Below, one piece after another: positions 1 through 9,945 of a DNA stretch of 64,000 nt. Origin of the DNA: Paracyclopina nana (taxonomy: Eukaryota > Arthropoda > Copepoda > Cyclopoida > Cyclopettidae); NCBI GenBank assembly GCA_019096065.1, contig JAGUCH010000003.1:2666001-2730000 (forward strand). Direction: 5' to 3'. Made by a program: the position numbers and the translations under genes. How positions within the stretch are numbered: the first letter of the stretch is position 1; every line of letters begins with the position of its first letter. The notes under the pieces were generated by a model. That model was given only the letters and a program-made list of their open reading frames with translations. It did not search any database and had not been told where the DNA came from.

Positions 1-286
1 AAGCCTTCAGTTCTTTAACCTCAGGCGAGTCTTCCACAGCAGCAGATTCCTCTTCGGCCTTTTTGTCATTTTGCCAGAACGATGAAGAATGAAGGAGCTT
101 GATGCAACTCGGCTCAAATTTCAAGAGTTGACATCGCTCTATAACAGTCAATGCTACTTGATGGGTCACCAAAAATTATCGATGGGCTTTACCTGAATTT
201 GAGAGTAGAGTTGACGATTGTGCAATCATAGATGAATGTTGGCGAATTCTGCAGCAAATCTGCCGTGTGATGCCGAACGAGGACAT
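1..286 (-). CDS. 5' end of a mitochondrial-type protein gene, possibly GrpE-like (partial)
   Basis: Two exons are readable on the minus strand: 286-193 with the ATG at 286, and 138-1, which runs off the window. They are separated by a 54-bp GT-AG intron (192-139) and the phases match. The deduced N-terminus (MSSFGITRQICCRIRQHSS...) is rich in Arg, Ser and hydroxylated residues and has no acidic residues for its first 30 positions, as in a mitochondrial presequence. It then becomes acidic and Lys/Glu rich (FWQNDKKAEEES, PEVKELKA). This pattern fits the start of a mitochondrial GrpE nucleotide-exchange factor (GRPEL1), but the diagnostic GrpE head lies outside the window, so the name is only a guess. 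The gene is divergent from ATG3, with 379 bp between start codons. Confidence 0.4.
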
Positions 287-665
287 GGTGCTAAATGCAG
301 AGAAATGTAAAATTCAGGTGTGCTTTTGTAACTCACTGATGTTTATTTACAAATGTTGGGAACAGAGAGCGTGGAGAGCCAAAAAATTTCAGGCTTCTTG
401 TAAGCAATTGCGGCCTTGGTTTCCTAAGAAAATACCTTATCACTTATTTTTACTTACTTCAAGTTTTTATTAACTATATTATATTACTAAATTATGCGCT
501 AGGCTCACAGTATCTACTTTTAAAAAAATTAATTAGAGTTTCGTACTGAGTTTTAGTAGAGCACAATTTGATCCCTCAGCTAGTGTCTCAACAACATTCA
601 TTTTTAGCTGAGTGTTTGACTGTTTTGTGGGAGGTTGAAGGTTCCTGGTTTTTTTACATCTGTCG
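287..665. promoter_or_regulatory. Divergent intergenic region, mitochondrial-type gene / ATG3
   Basis: This 379-bp AT-rich gap separates the start codons of two divergent genes, so it probably holds both promoters and 5' UTRs. No convincing TATA box, repeat or other gene was seen in it. A 68-aa open frame at 267-473 overlaps it but has no recognisable features. Confidence 0.4.
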
Positions 666-1624
666 TTGCAAAAAATGCAAAGCATCATCAATAACGTGAA
701 ATCTTCGGGCCTGAAAGTGGCAGAGTATCTGACTCCTGTATTGAAAGAGTCCAAGTTTCAAGAAACTGGCGTCATTACTCCGGAAGAATTCGTGGCTGCT
801 GGTGACCATCTGGTTCACCATTGTCCAACTTGGCAATGGGCCACCGGAGATGAAGCTTCAATAAAGGAGTAGTAAGCATAATTTTTAAAGAAAGGCTTCG
901 ATCATATTCTACAAGCAATTATCTCTTCAGTCTCCCCAAGGATAAGCAATTTTTGATCACAAGAAATGTGCCTTGCTACAAGAGATGCCGTCAAATGGAG
1001 TATTCAAGTGAACAAGAAAAAATACTGGACGATGGAGACGATGAAGGCTGGGTTGACACGCATCATTTCGCCGAAAAAAACTCAGTCGAGGAGAAGGTAT
1101 CTGAGATGAGGCTCGACGATGAGAGTGGCCCACCTGATGAGACTCAGGATGACTCCGAGGAGGAAGCTGTTGACATGGACGAATTCATTGAAAGTGGCAT
1201 GCTCGAGGACGCGGCCACAATTGACGTGAAAAAAGTGAATGCCAGTTGTGGGGGAGAAATCGTGGCCACTAGAACTTACGATCTGAATATCACCTATGAC
1301 AAGTACTACCAGACCCCTCGACTGTGGCTCTTTGGCTATAACGAATCACGAAAACCCCTCAGCGTGGATGAGATGTATGAAGACTTTTCGGCTGATCATG
1401 CCAAGAAAACGATCACCATGGATGCTCATCCGCATTTGCCTGGCCCACCACAGGCCTCAGTTCATCCTTGTCGTCACGCTCAAGTCATGAAAAAGCTCAT
1501 CGATCAAATCACAGAAGGGGGTGGAGAACTGGGCGTGCACATGTACTTGATAGTGTTCCTCAAGTTTGTGCAAGCCATTATACCCACTATTGAATATGAT
1601 TTCACCCAGAACTTTGCTTTGTAA
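666..1624 (+). CDS. ATG3: Autophagy E2-like enzyme ATG3
   Basis: ATG3 is the E2-like enzyme that transfers Atg8/LC3 from ATG7 to phosphatidylethanolamine on autophagic membranes. There are two exons, 666-871 and 931-1624, joined by a 59-bp GT-AG intron. The junction codon restores Tyr in the [18 protein letters not shown] segment. The protein is 299 aa, close to the usual 310-320. Visible hallmarks are the N-terminal amphipathic region ending in [24 protein letters not shown], the block [15 protein letters not shown], an acidic flexible region around residues 105-160, the [21 protein letters not shown] core, and the catalytic Cys249 in [10 protein letters not shown]. It ends in a typical [16 protein letters not shown] tail. 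The next gene starts only 92 bp after the stop codon. Confidence 0.97.
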
Positions 1625-1662
1625 AGCTCCTTGGTCAACTTTAAGTGTGATATACGCTACAT

Positions 1663-1716
1663 GTAAGAAGAAAGTTCGTTTATCAGCTTCTCATCTAGTT
1701 CTCTATCGTTTTCCAG
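1663..1716 (+). promoter_or_regulatory. Putative 54-bp 5' intron or intercistronic splice region
   Basis: The gap between the ATG3 stop (1624) and the next ATG (1717) contains a donor-like gtaaga at 1663 and a pyrimidine-rich acceptor (ctatcgttttccag) ending at 1716, right before the ATG. Any cis-spliced first exon would have to start within about 40 bp of, or inside, the ATG3 3' end. The same layout would also serve as a spliced-leader acceptor. Confidence 0.4.
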
Positions 1717-3333
1717 ATGTTGAAGAGCTTCCAGACTCTAGTGCTGAACGATATTTTCACTAACAAGAGTTACAAGCTTCTCAAGTGGTCGCCTTATGAT
1801 CCAACAAGACTTGCTGTTCTCATCAAAACTGGAATCTATGTGCTGAAAATTGACCCTGTGCCGACAAATCTGTCACCGACTTTGAACACTTGTCCCATCT
1901 TCTACGAGGATGAATATGTCGGATTCGAGTGGCTCACAGACTGCTTACTGCTGCTTTTAACCAGCAAAGGCAATGCAGTCATCAAAGATACCAACGACGA
2001 GTATCACGAGCCCTTTGAATTCTCGCCAAAGTTGAAAATTCAAGCTTTGGGATTTCTACCGGGTTACTTGATAACAGCCACAGAAAAGAAGCTCATCGCA
2101 TGGGAAGTCAAAGACAAGGCTTTCTCCGAGCTAACCTCAATTGAAGTGAGTGATAGCATTGGAGAAGTGTTGCCACTAGAGTTTGGTGGTGGTTTTCTCA
2201 TCATTTTTGTTACCTGTGGAAATGGACAAGCTCTTATGTACAAAATGGACAAAGAAACACAAACATTGTCCAAAATACCCGATGCTCTGTGGAGTGAAGA
2301 GGACCATATTCCAGCTAGGAACTTATCCGCCATGGCCAAGGATTTAGTGGAATCAAGATCGTGCAAAATTCTCTTTTCGAAAGGCAACTACGTGGTGCTG
2401 TCTCAACTCGATCTGAGTCACCCAAATCTGGAAACTGTGCAAGTTTCTCCAAAGCAGTGGGTGCAAATCGGTGCCCATAATATCACTGACATCAAAGAAT
2501 TCAACGACACCGAGTGGCTGGTTGCACACGAGCATGGGCCATTCAATCTGCTGCAGATACCTTCCAACCTAGAAAACCCCTGTGAAGTATCTTGCTTTGT
2601 TAGTGACCTTGACATGAACAATTGCAGCTGCCATGGGTTGGAGCGATCCAAAAATGGCTACATTTGGGCATGCCTTCAAGAAGGCCCCTTTCATCAGGAC
2701 ATGAGCAAATCGAAATGCAAAGTTGTCTTCATGTCCGCTCTAGATTGTCGTGCATTGGCTTCTGACTTCTCTAATTTGCCTGAGCCATCAGTTGAGTTTG
2801 GTGATTTATTGGAGGCATTTCGAATTCAGCTTTTGCAGCAGCCTCAAGCTTTGGCGGAAACCTCAACGCTGGAAATGATGACGAGAATGTCACCTAGTCC
2901 ATTGAAATATTGGCTTTCACTTTTGTTGTTTGGTGCAGACTCCGTCAATCGTGAAAAGTGGTCGAAAGTGGTTTCAGACACGGCAAAAGAAGTATTAGTG
3001 TGCCATGCCAAAAAGAGGCTGACAGCCTCAAACATCAAGTACAAAGCAAGCTTATCGCACTTCATTGCAGATAATTCAGCATCGAAGGCCAAAAATACGA
3101 AAAAATACGAGTGGATTTGCAGGACTTGCAAAGGAAAACCGTCAGACCAGAGCCTCTATTTCGACGTTCTCGTGTGTGAAAATGGCCATAGCTGGCCGAG
3201 GTGTTGCGTTTCCCTGCAAGTGTGCGATTCGGCCAATTTGGCGCAGTGTTCATGGTGCAGAGCGATTGCACTTCCAGAATTCGCTAATGAACCCTGCACT
3301 CTTTGCTGCTGTCGTCTTACCACATGCATGTAA
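1717..3333 (+). CDS. GTF3C4: TFIIIC90 / GTF3C4-like Pol III transcription factor subunit
   Basis: Subunits of this family bridge TFIIIC to TFIIIB on tRNA genes. The 538-aa frame has an N-terminal part with WD-like repeats (WSPYDPTRLAVLIKTGIYVLK, then FEWLTDCLLLLLTSKGNAV). It ends in a Cys/His-rich zinc domain of the TFIIIC delta type: C-x2-CKGK, then CENGHSWPRCCVSLQVC, then CSWC, then CTLCCCRL. Human GTF3C4 is longer (about 820 aa), so this is a short form, or part of the middle loops is absent. An acceptor-like sequence (ttttccag) lies directly before the ATG and a donor-like gtaagaag sits 54 bp upstream, so a short 5' exon between 1625 and 1662 is likely. The family assignment rests mainly on the C-terminal zinc domain. 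Confidence 0.8.
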   Translation: MLKSFQTLVLNDIFTNKSYKLLKWSPYDPTRLAVLIKTGIYVLKIDPVPTNLSPTLNTCPIFYEDEYVGFEWLTDCLLLLLTSKGNAVIKDTNDEYHEPFEFSPKLKIQALGFLPGYLITATEKKLIAWEVKDKAFSELTSIEVSDSIGEVLPLEFGGGFLIIFVTCGNGQALMYKMDKETQTLSKIPDALWSEEDHIPARNLSAMAKDLVESRSCKILFSKGNYVVLSQLDLSHPNLETVQVSPKQWVQIGAHNITDIKEFNDTEWLVAHEHGPFNLLQIPSNLENPCEVSCFVSDLDMNNCSCHGLERSKNGYIWACLQEGPFHQDMSKSKCKVVFMSALDCRALASDFSNLPEPSVEFGDLLEAFRIQLLQQPQALAETSTLEMMTRMSPSPLKYWLSLLLFGADSVNREKWSKVVSDTAKEVLVCHAKKRLTASNIKYKASLSHFIADNSASKAKNTKKYEWICRTCKGKPSDQSLYFDVLVCENGHSWPRCCVSLQVCDSANLAQCSWCRAIALPEFANEPCTLCCCRLTTCM

Positions 3334-3378
3334 AAGGATGATTTTTTCCTCTAAAAGTTTCTTTAATTATGAACGTGC

Positions 3379-4923
3379 CTAAGTTTCCAGGATTGAGTTG
3401 TCATTTTGATCTACAAAAGTATTGGAGTTTTTCGCATCAAATGCAGCTTTGGTGCACTTGCACTTGTCCGAGGGGCAATTGTCTGCAGGATAGACCATAC
3501 ATTGTCTGTGGCAATATACATCAGTTCCCTCAATGTCAGCGAGTTCTCCGATGGCTTCACAGCCAGTTCTGAAAAAATAAGTTTTTTGAGCATATTAGGC
3601 CGCTTTGCCACAATTGAACTACTTACAAGCATTCGCAAAAATTAGGGTCGCAGTTCGGGGGATATTTGAGGCAATTTTCCTGACACCATTGCCCCATGCC
3701 AGTAGTGTTTGCGTGGCTTTCTACTGGAACGCAAACTTGAGCTCTGATAATCAGCGGATGGCTATTTGTGGTGATCGTGGGAACTGATACTGCATTGTGA
3801 GGCTGCAAGTTGGGCAGCTTAGGTAAGATTGCACCAGGAGGACGACCAACGTTGCTCATTATGGTGATGTCTGCGCAGTTTCTGAACATTTCTTGGTCCC
3901 CACATCCCATAGCTCCTGTGCCGTTGGCACAAATGCCCCAAGTGTTGCCTATCAATGGTAAATTAGTCAGTTGCACTGGCTTATTTGCGTTTACGAACTA
4001 ACCAGTCCTGTAAGTCCACTGGAGGACACACTGGGAACACGTGACGTCTGGTGGCAGGAAAACCTTGTACCGGAAGATGTCACTTTTCCGCGTGTTCAAA
4101 GGAATGTAGAATTTCGTCGATTTTGGGTCATCAACCAAGTAAAGAGGGTGTTTGTCCATGCATTTTTCATCTTCCAACTTGAGCTTATCGTTGATGGGGC
4201 ATAATTTAAGCTCGAACCACCCCCAATGATTGGTAGTGAGTTCTACTTCAACTTCCATTTGCTAAACGAAAATGAACCGACTTATTTCATTTTTCATATT
4301 CTAAGCGTTTAAAACAACTGACCTGGCCTTGGAAGTAAGTTCTGGAAATCATGCCAGTGCCAAACTCTCCGCCATTCTCGTTATCTCTCGGCCTTGCTTG
4401 GCTCCAATCATCGCCACACACTCCGCATCTGCCTTCATTTTTCATAAACTGGACTGAAATCGAAATATGATTAAAATCAAAATAAGCCACAGCTCTTATT
4501 TACAATTAGCTATGTGCATATCCTATCAAAAAGCCCAAGCTAGCTTTGTTTTGACTAGCAATCAAATTAATGACCGCTACATGCGTACTTGCGATGCTAA
4601 TTCAGCGATTTAGTGAACAGACACTAATTTGCAATTTGTTGATTTATGAGAGTAATGCGAGATTTTCAGGCCATGACAGCTAGTTTGCTTACTTCCAACG
4701 CCTCCACAAAATACTTCATTGTCGCTGTAATTGATTGGAGTTCCATAGCCGAATCTCCACATGGAATTTCTTGCAGGAGGTTCCATTAATCGCCCATGTC
4801 CTGCGATGCACGTCTGAAAGTAGCAACATTTTCTGATTATTGATTGCTTAACCTTTTAATAAAGTATTGCCTTACAAAGGAAGTGGCGATAACAAGGAAA
4901 GGCTTGATTACCCTGCACACCAT
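3379..4923 (-). CDS. Secreted lytic polysaccharide monooxygenase, AA15 type
   Basis: AA15 enzymes are copper monooxygenases that cleave chitin or cellulose oxidatively outside the cell. Six exons give 356 aa: 4923-4876, 4813-4693, 4453-4323, 4261-4003, 3948-3627 and 3568-3379. All junctions are GT-AG with matching phases. A signal peptide (residues 1-21) ends before HGRLMEPPARNSMWRFGYGT, so His22 becomes the N-terminal His of the copper histidine brace. The second brace histidine is probably His112 in TTNHWGWFE. The region expected to supply the axial aromatic residue is GCGDQEMFRNCADI (Phe208). FCGGVG and CGVCGDDW are typical AA15 cysteine blocks. After the catalytic domain there is a Cys-rich tail of about 90 residues (CVPVESH..., CxQNC-like, CHRQC, CPSDKCKC) that may be a small disulphide-bonded module. 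Length and exon pattern look intact. Confidence 0.93.
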
Positions 4924-5366
4924 GTCTTGGCCTTAACAGTGAAGCCAAGAAAATGAAACTGGTTTTTAAATATGGCTAAAAAACCACTTTCACCAAGCTA
5001 TATGCGTCCTTCACTGGGCCTACCAAGAGAAATTTTTGAGCATGTGGTTAACGCGAATTTCTTATGTAAATATCACGTCATTGCATCAATTAAGGCCTTT
5101 CAGCCCTAACTGTCATCCAGCCTGTGCTACATGGTCTACTTAAGATAATTAGCCATCTAGCGTAGTAATATACTTGGCTTCTCAGCAGTAGCCGTACTTT
5201 GTAATTAACAACTCGTTCACGCTCAGGGAGAAATAGAAAACAAAAGCCGCCGAAAAAACTCGCGAAACCAAAGTAGGTGAATTGTGCGAATCGAATAAAT
5301 CGAATTTGACGGAATCGTTGAACGCATTGTTGTAAGCTACTGATGGTGACAAATTTGTAATTTAAA
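4924..5366. promoter_or_regulatory. Divergent intergenic region, LPMO / coiled-coil gene
   Basis: This 443-bp interval lies between the start codons of the minus-strand LPMO and the plus-strand coiled-coil gene. It is AT-rich and must hold both promoters. I see no repeat, RNA gene or conserved motif that I can name. The short minus-strand open frame at 5090-5416 is antisense to the next gene and looks non-coding. Confidence 0.4.
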
Positions 5367-5708
5367 ATGGCTGAAAAGAGCGAAAGAGTTGCCGTTTTCT
5401 CCGAAAGGCTTTCCAAGAAGAATGAACTGATTGAAAAAGTGAAAAAAGTTGTCGAGAGCTACAACCATCATAAGGCGGAAGCAGAAAAAGTGATGGAAGA
5501 ATGGAGAGCTTTGGTGCACAATCATGCTGAAAAAATGCTCAGAATGATCGACAGCCATCATCGCCAAACCATGATGGAGTTGGACGAGGAAATGGAGTTA
5601 TGTTGCAACGAAATATCCCAGCACTTGACTTCTGCCACAACTGCTGAGCAAGATCTGGACGAGTTCGCAAGTGGAATGTCCGCTTTTGTCAGGGAGCTGC
5701 TGAACTAG
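5367..5708 (+). CDS. Small coiled-coil protein, function unknown
   Basis: This is a 113-aa intronless frame with no signal peptide or membrane segment. It is almost wholly heptad-like and charged (SERLSKKNELIEKVKKVVESYNHHKAEAEKVMEEW, then MMELDEEMELCCNEISQHL), so it should form a long helix or a coiled-coil dimer. It ends in a short hydrophobic helix (FASGMSAFVRELLN). Composition, size and absence of introns resemble small subunits of kinetochore or cytoskeletal complexes, but no specific family is recognised. The ATG at 5367 is the first in frame. The adjoining genes give no functional hint. Confidence 0.65.
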   Translation: MAEKSERVAVFSERLSKKNELIEKVKKVVESYNHHKAEAEKVMEEWRALVHNHAEKMLRMIDSHHRQTMMELDEEMELCCNEISQHLTSATTAEQDLDEFASGMSAFVRELLN

Positions 5709-6399
5709 CTTACGCTTTTGAGTCTATTTTCCTCTCCCCTATCCCGCTTCGTTCAATAATTCCTGCCTTGGGACAAGGTCATCACCACCATAACTTCATT
5801 AATTCCAACAAGACACCCTTTTGCGCTCCCAGTTACTAACTAGCATTAAATTGTAAAATTCAACATCTTGGAAATAATGCCTATGCTAAAAAGTATGCAT
5901 CGCTTCTAAGTTTGTCAAGTGTTTGTTCAAAGTATAATTTATTTACTTACGAAGCCCATGTATTTGCTCCAAAAAGGACCTGCTAAAATTGTGCTTGAAG
6001 CCGTAAAATCTGCAATCATTTTTCCTTTTATAAGCACTTTTCATGTTTAATATAGTCCCCGGCGAACACAGGTTTTTGTATCACTCCTCCATATCTATTT
6101 ATAACAAGCGTCATTATCATGTAATATGAGTACTCGTTTTGTGCGCAAATTGAAATTACTCAGCTCTTTTTTCTTTCTTTTCAGGCAAGTTGTTTGCACC
6201 TACTTATCTGTAGCGAAACGACAACCCATAAAACTGATTACATTATGTCAATGGCGTTTTTTCGTGCTGGCTGAAGGGAAGAGATTATGTGTTTACTTAT
6301 CTGGCAACTCTTGATATTTCTCATAGCTTAGTAAACAGCTCGCACCAATACGCAAGTTCGAACCCTTCTCTTTTGAGCTGCCAGTGTTGCTATGTAGCT
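5709..6399. other. Intergenic DNA before the first zinc-knuckle gene
   Basis: About 690 bp with no supported gene. It probably contains the 3' end of the coiled-coil gene and the promoter of the next. The frame of the next gene stays open upstream of its ATG from 6289, and an acceptor-like ttttcag occurs at about 6180, so a 5' exon is possible. I see no repeats here. Confidence 0.35.
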
Positions 6400-7701
6400 A
6401 TGGCCAAAGCTATGGCTGTTTTTATCAAACAAGAGCCCTCTGAAGAAGTCCCTGGTGAAATCAAGCATGAAATTGACATCAAGACAGAAATCAAATGTGA
6501 AATCAAGACAGAAGAGGACGAATGGCCAGAGCAAATGCTGACATTGGTAGACAAATTTAAGCAGGAGCAAAATACCAATCAAGATCAGCTGCCCTTGAAG
6601 TTGTGCAAAGTTTGCCAACAACCTTCATCTCATACTACTGCAAAATGTCCGTCCATTGTGTGCTCAAATTGTGGCGAAAATGGCCATGTGGAAAAGATAT
6701 GCTTAAAAGTGAAAAGGAAAAAGACATTGACACTGCTCACCAAAAACAGGGGCAGAATCAAGCATTTCAAAGAAGGCGAGGGCATGCTCAGTGAAAATGG
6801 AAGAATGTGGTACTTTTCTCAGCCGGATTCCTCCTTTCAGCCCGGTGACTTTGTCGTGTTTGACATGCATGATGGAGAAGTGAGCAATGTGGTTCGTGTC
6901 AATGAAGTCTTAAGGCCAGAGACCAAAAAGAGGAAAATCAGTGAGGATTCTTCCACCACTCATACCACTATAACTCCGGAATGCCCCATATGCATTCTAG
7001 ATATTCATCTCTTGGGTGACCAGGTTGTCCAAATTGGAGCTGTCATCCTCAATGGGCCAGCCATGAAGTCGTTTTTTCGCCCCATCACTCCTGTCATGGA
7101 AATCTCGGCCCCGAAGTTGAAGTCCATGTTTGGCATCACTCAAACCAAACACGGCAAATATGTTTATAACGAGGAATTCGCGTGCTTTACAGAAAAGGTT
7201 GCATTTGATGATCTGATCAAGGAGCTGGAAAGCTTCACCAGTGCTATGGGACTCTACACCACAGATCTGGATAAAGTGATGCCCATCTTGAAAATCAAAC
7301 TGGAGGAGTACAAGCTGATGGAATACTTTTGCGAGAAGGTCCATTGGGTTGCTGACCTCAAGTCGGTAGTGAGGTCGCAAAAGACGTTATATCACTTTAA
7401 GACATTTTGTTGGTCGAAGTTCTACCTAATCTACGAGCACGTGATGGAGCAGGAGTTCCCCATGAAGAAGGAAGAAATGAATGCGAAGCAGACTGCCGAA
7501 TTGCTGTGGGTGATTAGTGATCGCATTTTCAACACTGAAGACGTACAAACGAGCAAAGAGTTCTTGTCCCATTTCTACCCAGCGCGAGTCTTGGTGCATT
7601 CCGAGCTTCCCAATACTCTTTGCGTCATGTTTGCTTCAAATGTGCTGTATCAGAGCTGTTTATTCAAAATGTCTATTCCTTTCACACTGAAAACAGAGTG
7701 A
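6400..7701 (+). CDS. Divergent CCHC zinc-knuckle / DEDDh-like protein with a cluster of SUMO motifs
   Basis: This 433-aa protein (ATG at 6400, reading MAKAMAVFIKQEP) is the outlying member of the family found in tandem at 17.9-25.4 kb. In order it has: an acidic leader with five psi-K-x-E sumoylation-type motifs (IKQE, IKHE, IKTE, IKCE, IKTE) within about 30 residues; two zinc knuckles (CKVCQQPSSHTTAKC and CSNCGENGHVEKIC); a stretch resembling a cold-shock/OB strand pattern (GEGMLSENGRMWYFSQPDSSFQPGDFVVFD..., read in parts); and a DEDDh-exonuclease-like core (ICILDIHLLGDQVVQIGAV ... GLYTTDLDKVMPIL ... VHWVADLKSV). It lacks the PUF-like C-terminal half of its paralogues. The Asp-x-Glu pair of active DEDD nucleases is Asp-x-His here, so nuclease activity is doubtful. 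It is most likely a nucleic-acid-binding regulator. Confidence 0.7.
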   Translation: MAKAMAVFIKQEPSEEVPGEIKHEIDIKTEIKCEIKTEEDEWPEQMLTLVDKFKQEQNTNQDQLPLKLCKVCQQPSSHTTAKCPSIVCSNCGENGHVEKICLKVKRKKTLTLLTKNRGRIKHFKEGEGMLSENGRMWYFSQPDSSFQPGDFVVFDMHDGEVSNVVRVNEVLRPETKKRKISEDSSTTHTTITPECPICILDIHLLGDQVVQIGAVILNGPAMKSFFRPITPVMEISAPKLKSMFGITQTKHGKYVYNEEFACFTEKVAFDDLIKELESFTSAMGLYTTDLDKVMPILKIKLEEYKLMEYFCEKVHWVADLKSVVRSQKTLYHFKTFCWSKFYLIYEHVMEQEFPMKKEEMNAKQTAELLWVISDRIFNTEDVQTSKEFLSHFYPARVLVHSELPNTLCVMFASNVLYQSCLFKMSIPFTLKTE

Positions 7702-9945
7702 GAAAGCTTATTAATCAATCAGGAAAGCAAATAAATATTGCAGGGTTTATTTTCAGCCTTTGCTTTGATATTTTCTCGCAATGTGAATTGAGCTTTCACG
7801 CAACTCTTCTATAGATGACCCCTGCAAGAGGAATTATTTCTTCTCGATTTTTCCCTAGAATTTTGGGCTCCCTATCGAAAATGCCACCATAGACATTTTC
7901 AAGTTGGGAAGGTAGCTCGTGCGAATCGGATGATAATGGCTTTTTCCTATGAATTATTAAAGAGACAAATACACTTTAGCAGCCACCATCCGGCGGCCTT
8001 AATGGAAAAACCTTGACCACAAAATGCTTCAAGAATGCTTTTAGGGAGCTTAAATGATTAATGGATTATCTTAATGGAGGCTGATGATGAGCTGCAATGG
8101 TTTTGCCAGGATTCTTGTTGAATATATGGCAATTTCCCATTTGCCTTTAGGGACATTTAATAAGCAAGGAGCTTCGCCCATTTAATTTCCGTTGCTTCTT
8201 ATAAAAGAGACACTGGAGATTTGGTTACTTTCTCTTTTTTTATCGATGCCTAGATCTTTTTTCCTTGCAACTTTCCCAACTTTTCACAACCATCTTCAGC
8301 CGAGTGGCATAACTTTGTTAATTTTGCCACCTCAATGCAATGGTAGCATCAGGGCTTTTGCAAAAATGAAAGTCTGCCAAACTTTTTTCGCCTTTTCCGA
8401 GTGACTTTGAATCAGGGAGAGAAAATTCTCAATTTGGGCGCTCTTTTCTCAATGGAAGACAGAGAAAAAGTGCTGCTGTCACAGCCAAATCCTTCCCCAA
8501 TAATAATGTGGGAAATCACAAATCACCTTCTCCTGTCTTTCCCAAACTTTTAGCACTCCCAGACCGAGGACATTCCGAATTGTCCAAGCAGTAAAACGAA
8601 ATTAGAGTGAAAGTAAACCATGTTTACCATATGTGCATGTGATTTCTGGTAGCGGAAAAGTCTGCTTCATATAATTTAGCATGTTTTTTAACATTTGCAT
8701 TATGTGACCCACCCAAATGGGCAAGCAGCGAGTTGCACAAAAAAGTGGCCATCAGTTGACACATAGTGGATATAATTTATGTTAGCAGCAAAAAGGCAGT
8801 TATGAAGACGATGGAGATTTAGAAAGCTTGGCCATATTCACGATAACTGATCCTTGCAATGCAGTGTAGTATGTCCCAGTGGCCTGTCACGAAAAAGGCC
8901 CCGTTTAAAAAGAAAGGCTTTGATAGGGGAGAAAGGCCTCTTTACAGCAGCAGGGCCAAGTGGTTCTCTTGGGAAATTGAAGGATTGGCCCATCTCATAA
9001 ACTTGATGTTGAAACTTAGCACTCTCTAGACATCTTCATTAGCCGAGTGTGGCTGGGCTTATTATTATTAATGGCTTATCTGGCGGTGTACACTGCTATT
9101 CCAGGTCATATGCGGCGCATGCATAGCATAGCACAGCATAGCATGTCTCTGCACAAGTTGGCAATCCTGTGCAGATCAAAGGGCCAAAACTTCCTCAGCG
9201 CACAGTCACAATTTTATGACTGCAGGAAAACTGGAAAAGCGAGCAAAAGGCAGGCCAGGCCAGTATAGCAGTATTAGCATAATGGAATATGTTCACGTCA
9301 TAAACTTGCAATGGCAGTCATCTCCTGTTAAAAGCAAGATGATCTTTCTTCATAAAGGACCCTTATATTGTATAATGCACCATGCAGTGTAAGAATAGAG
9401 GAGCTCTTGAAAAGAAGTTCTTTAGTCAGCACACTCAAGTATATATATGTGTGTCTTTGCAGCTCGACTTTAAAAGGCGCCTGGTTTGGATAGACCAAAG
9501 CAATTCCGTTTCCTATCAAAGGAAAGAATGCAAAAATTGGAATTCTACTCTCGAATGCCTGAGAAATGCAATAAAGTTTGCAGGGCTCTAAATTAATGCT
9601 TCTCGAAAGAGGAATAGAGCTCCTCAACATTTTATAGCACATGGCTGATTGATTGAAAGGACCTACGTCCCCTTGAGATACTCTTCTCAAGTTTTTCAAG
9701 GGCTCTCTCGTGGGTGGTTTTTTTGTGGCAAGAGTACCAAAGAACCGCGTATACCATTTTTTATGAGCAATATCAACAATTTATTTTGGCAACTTCCACG
9801 CAAAACATTGGACTCGAAAAATGCGACAAAATGAAGGGATATATTACTATAATGTTTTAAAAGTACGTGAGAATCACTGACTCTAAATAAAAGAGTGTTT
9901 GGCTGCGGAATGACATTTGTGGTGGCCACGTTTTCCTGCTTATTA
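7702..9945. other. 2.2-kb intergenic stretch without a recognised gene
   Basis: AT-rich DNA between the solitary zinc-knuckle gene and the 3' end of SCOC. Short open frames on both strands (for example 8192-8404, 9047-9268, 9382-9591 and 9696-10064) have no domain features, no signal peptides worth noting and no plausible splice context. A small gcatagcacagcatagcat repeat occurs near 9119-9145. I see no transposon ends and no RNA gene. Confidence 0.45.
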
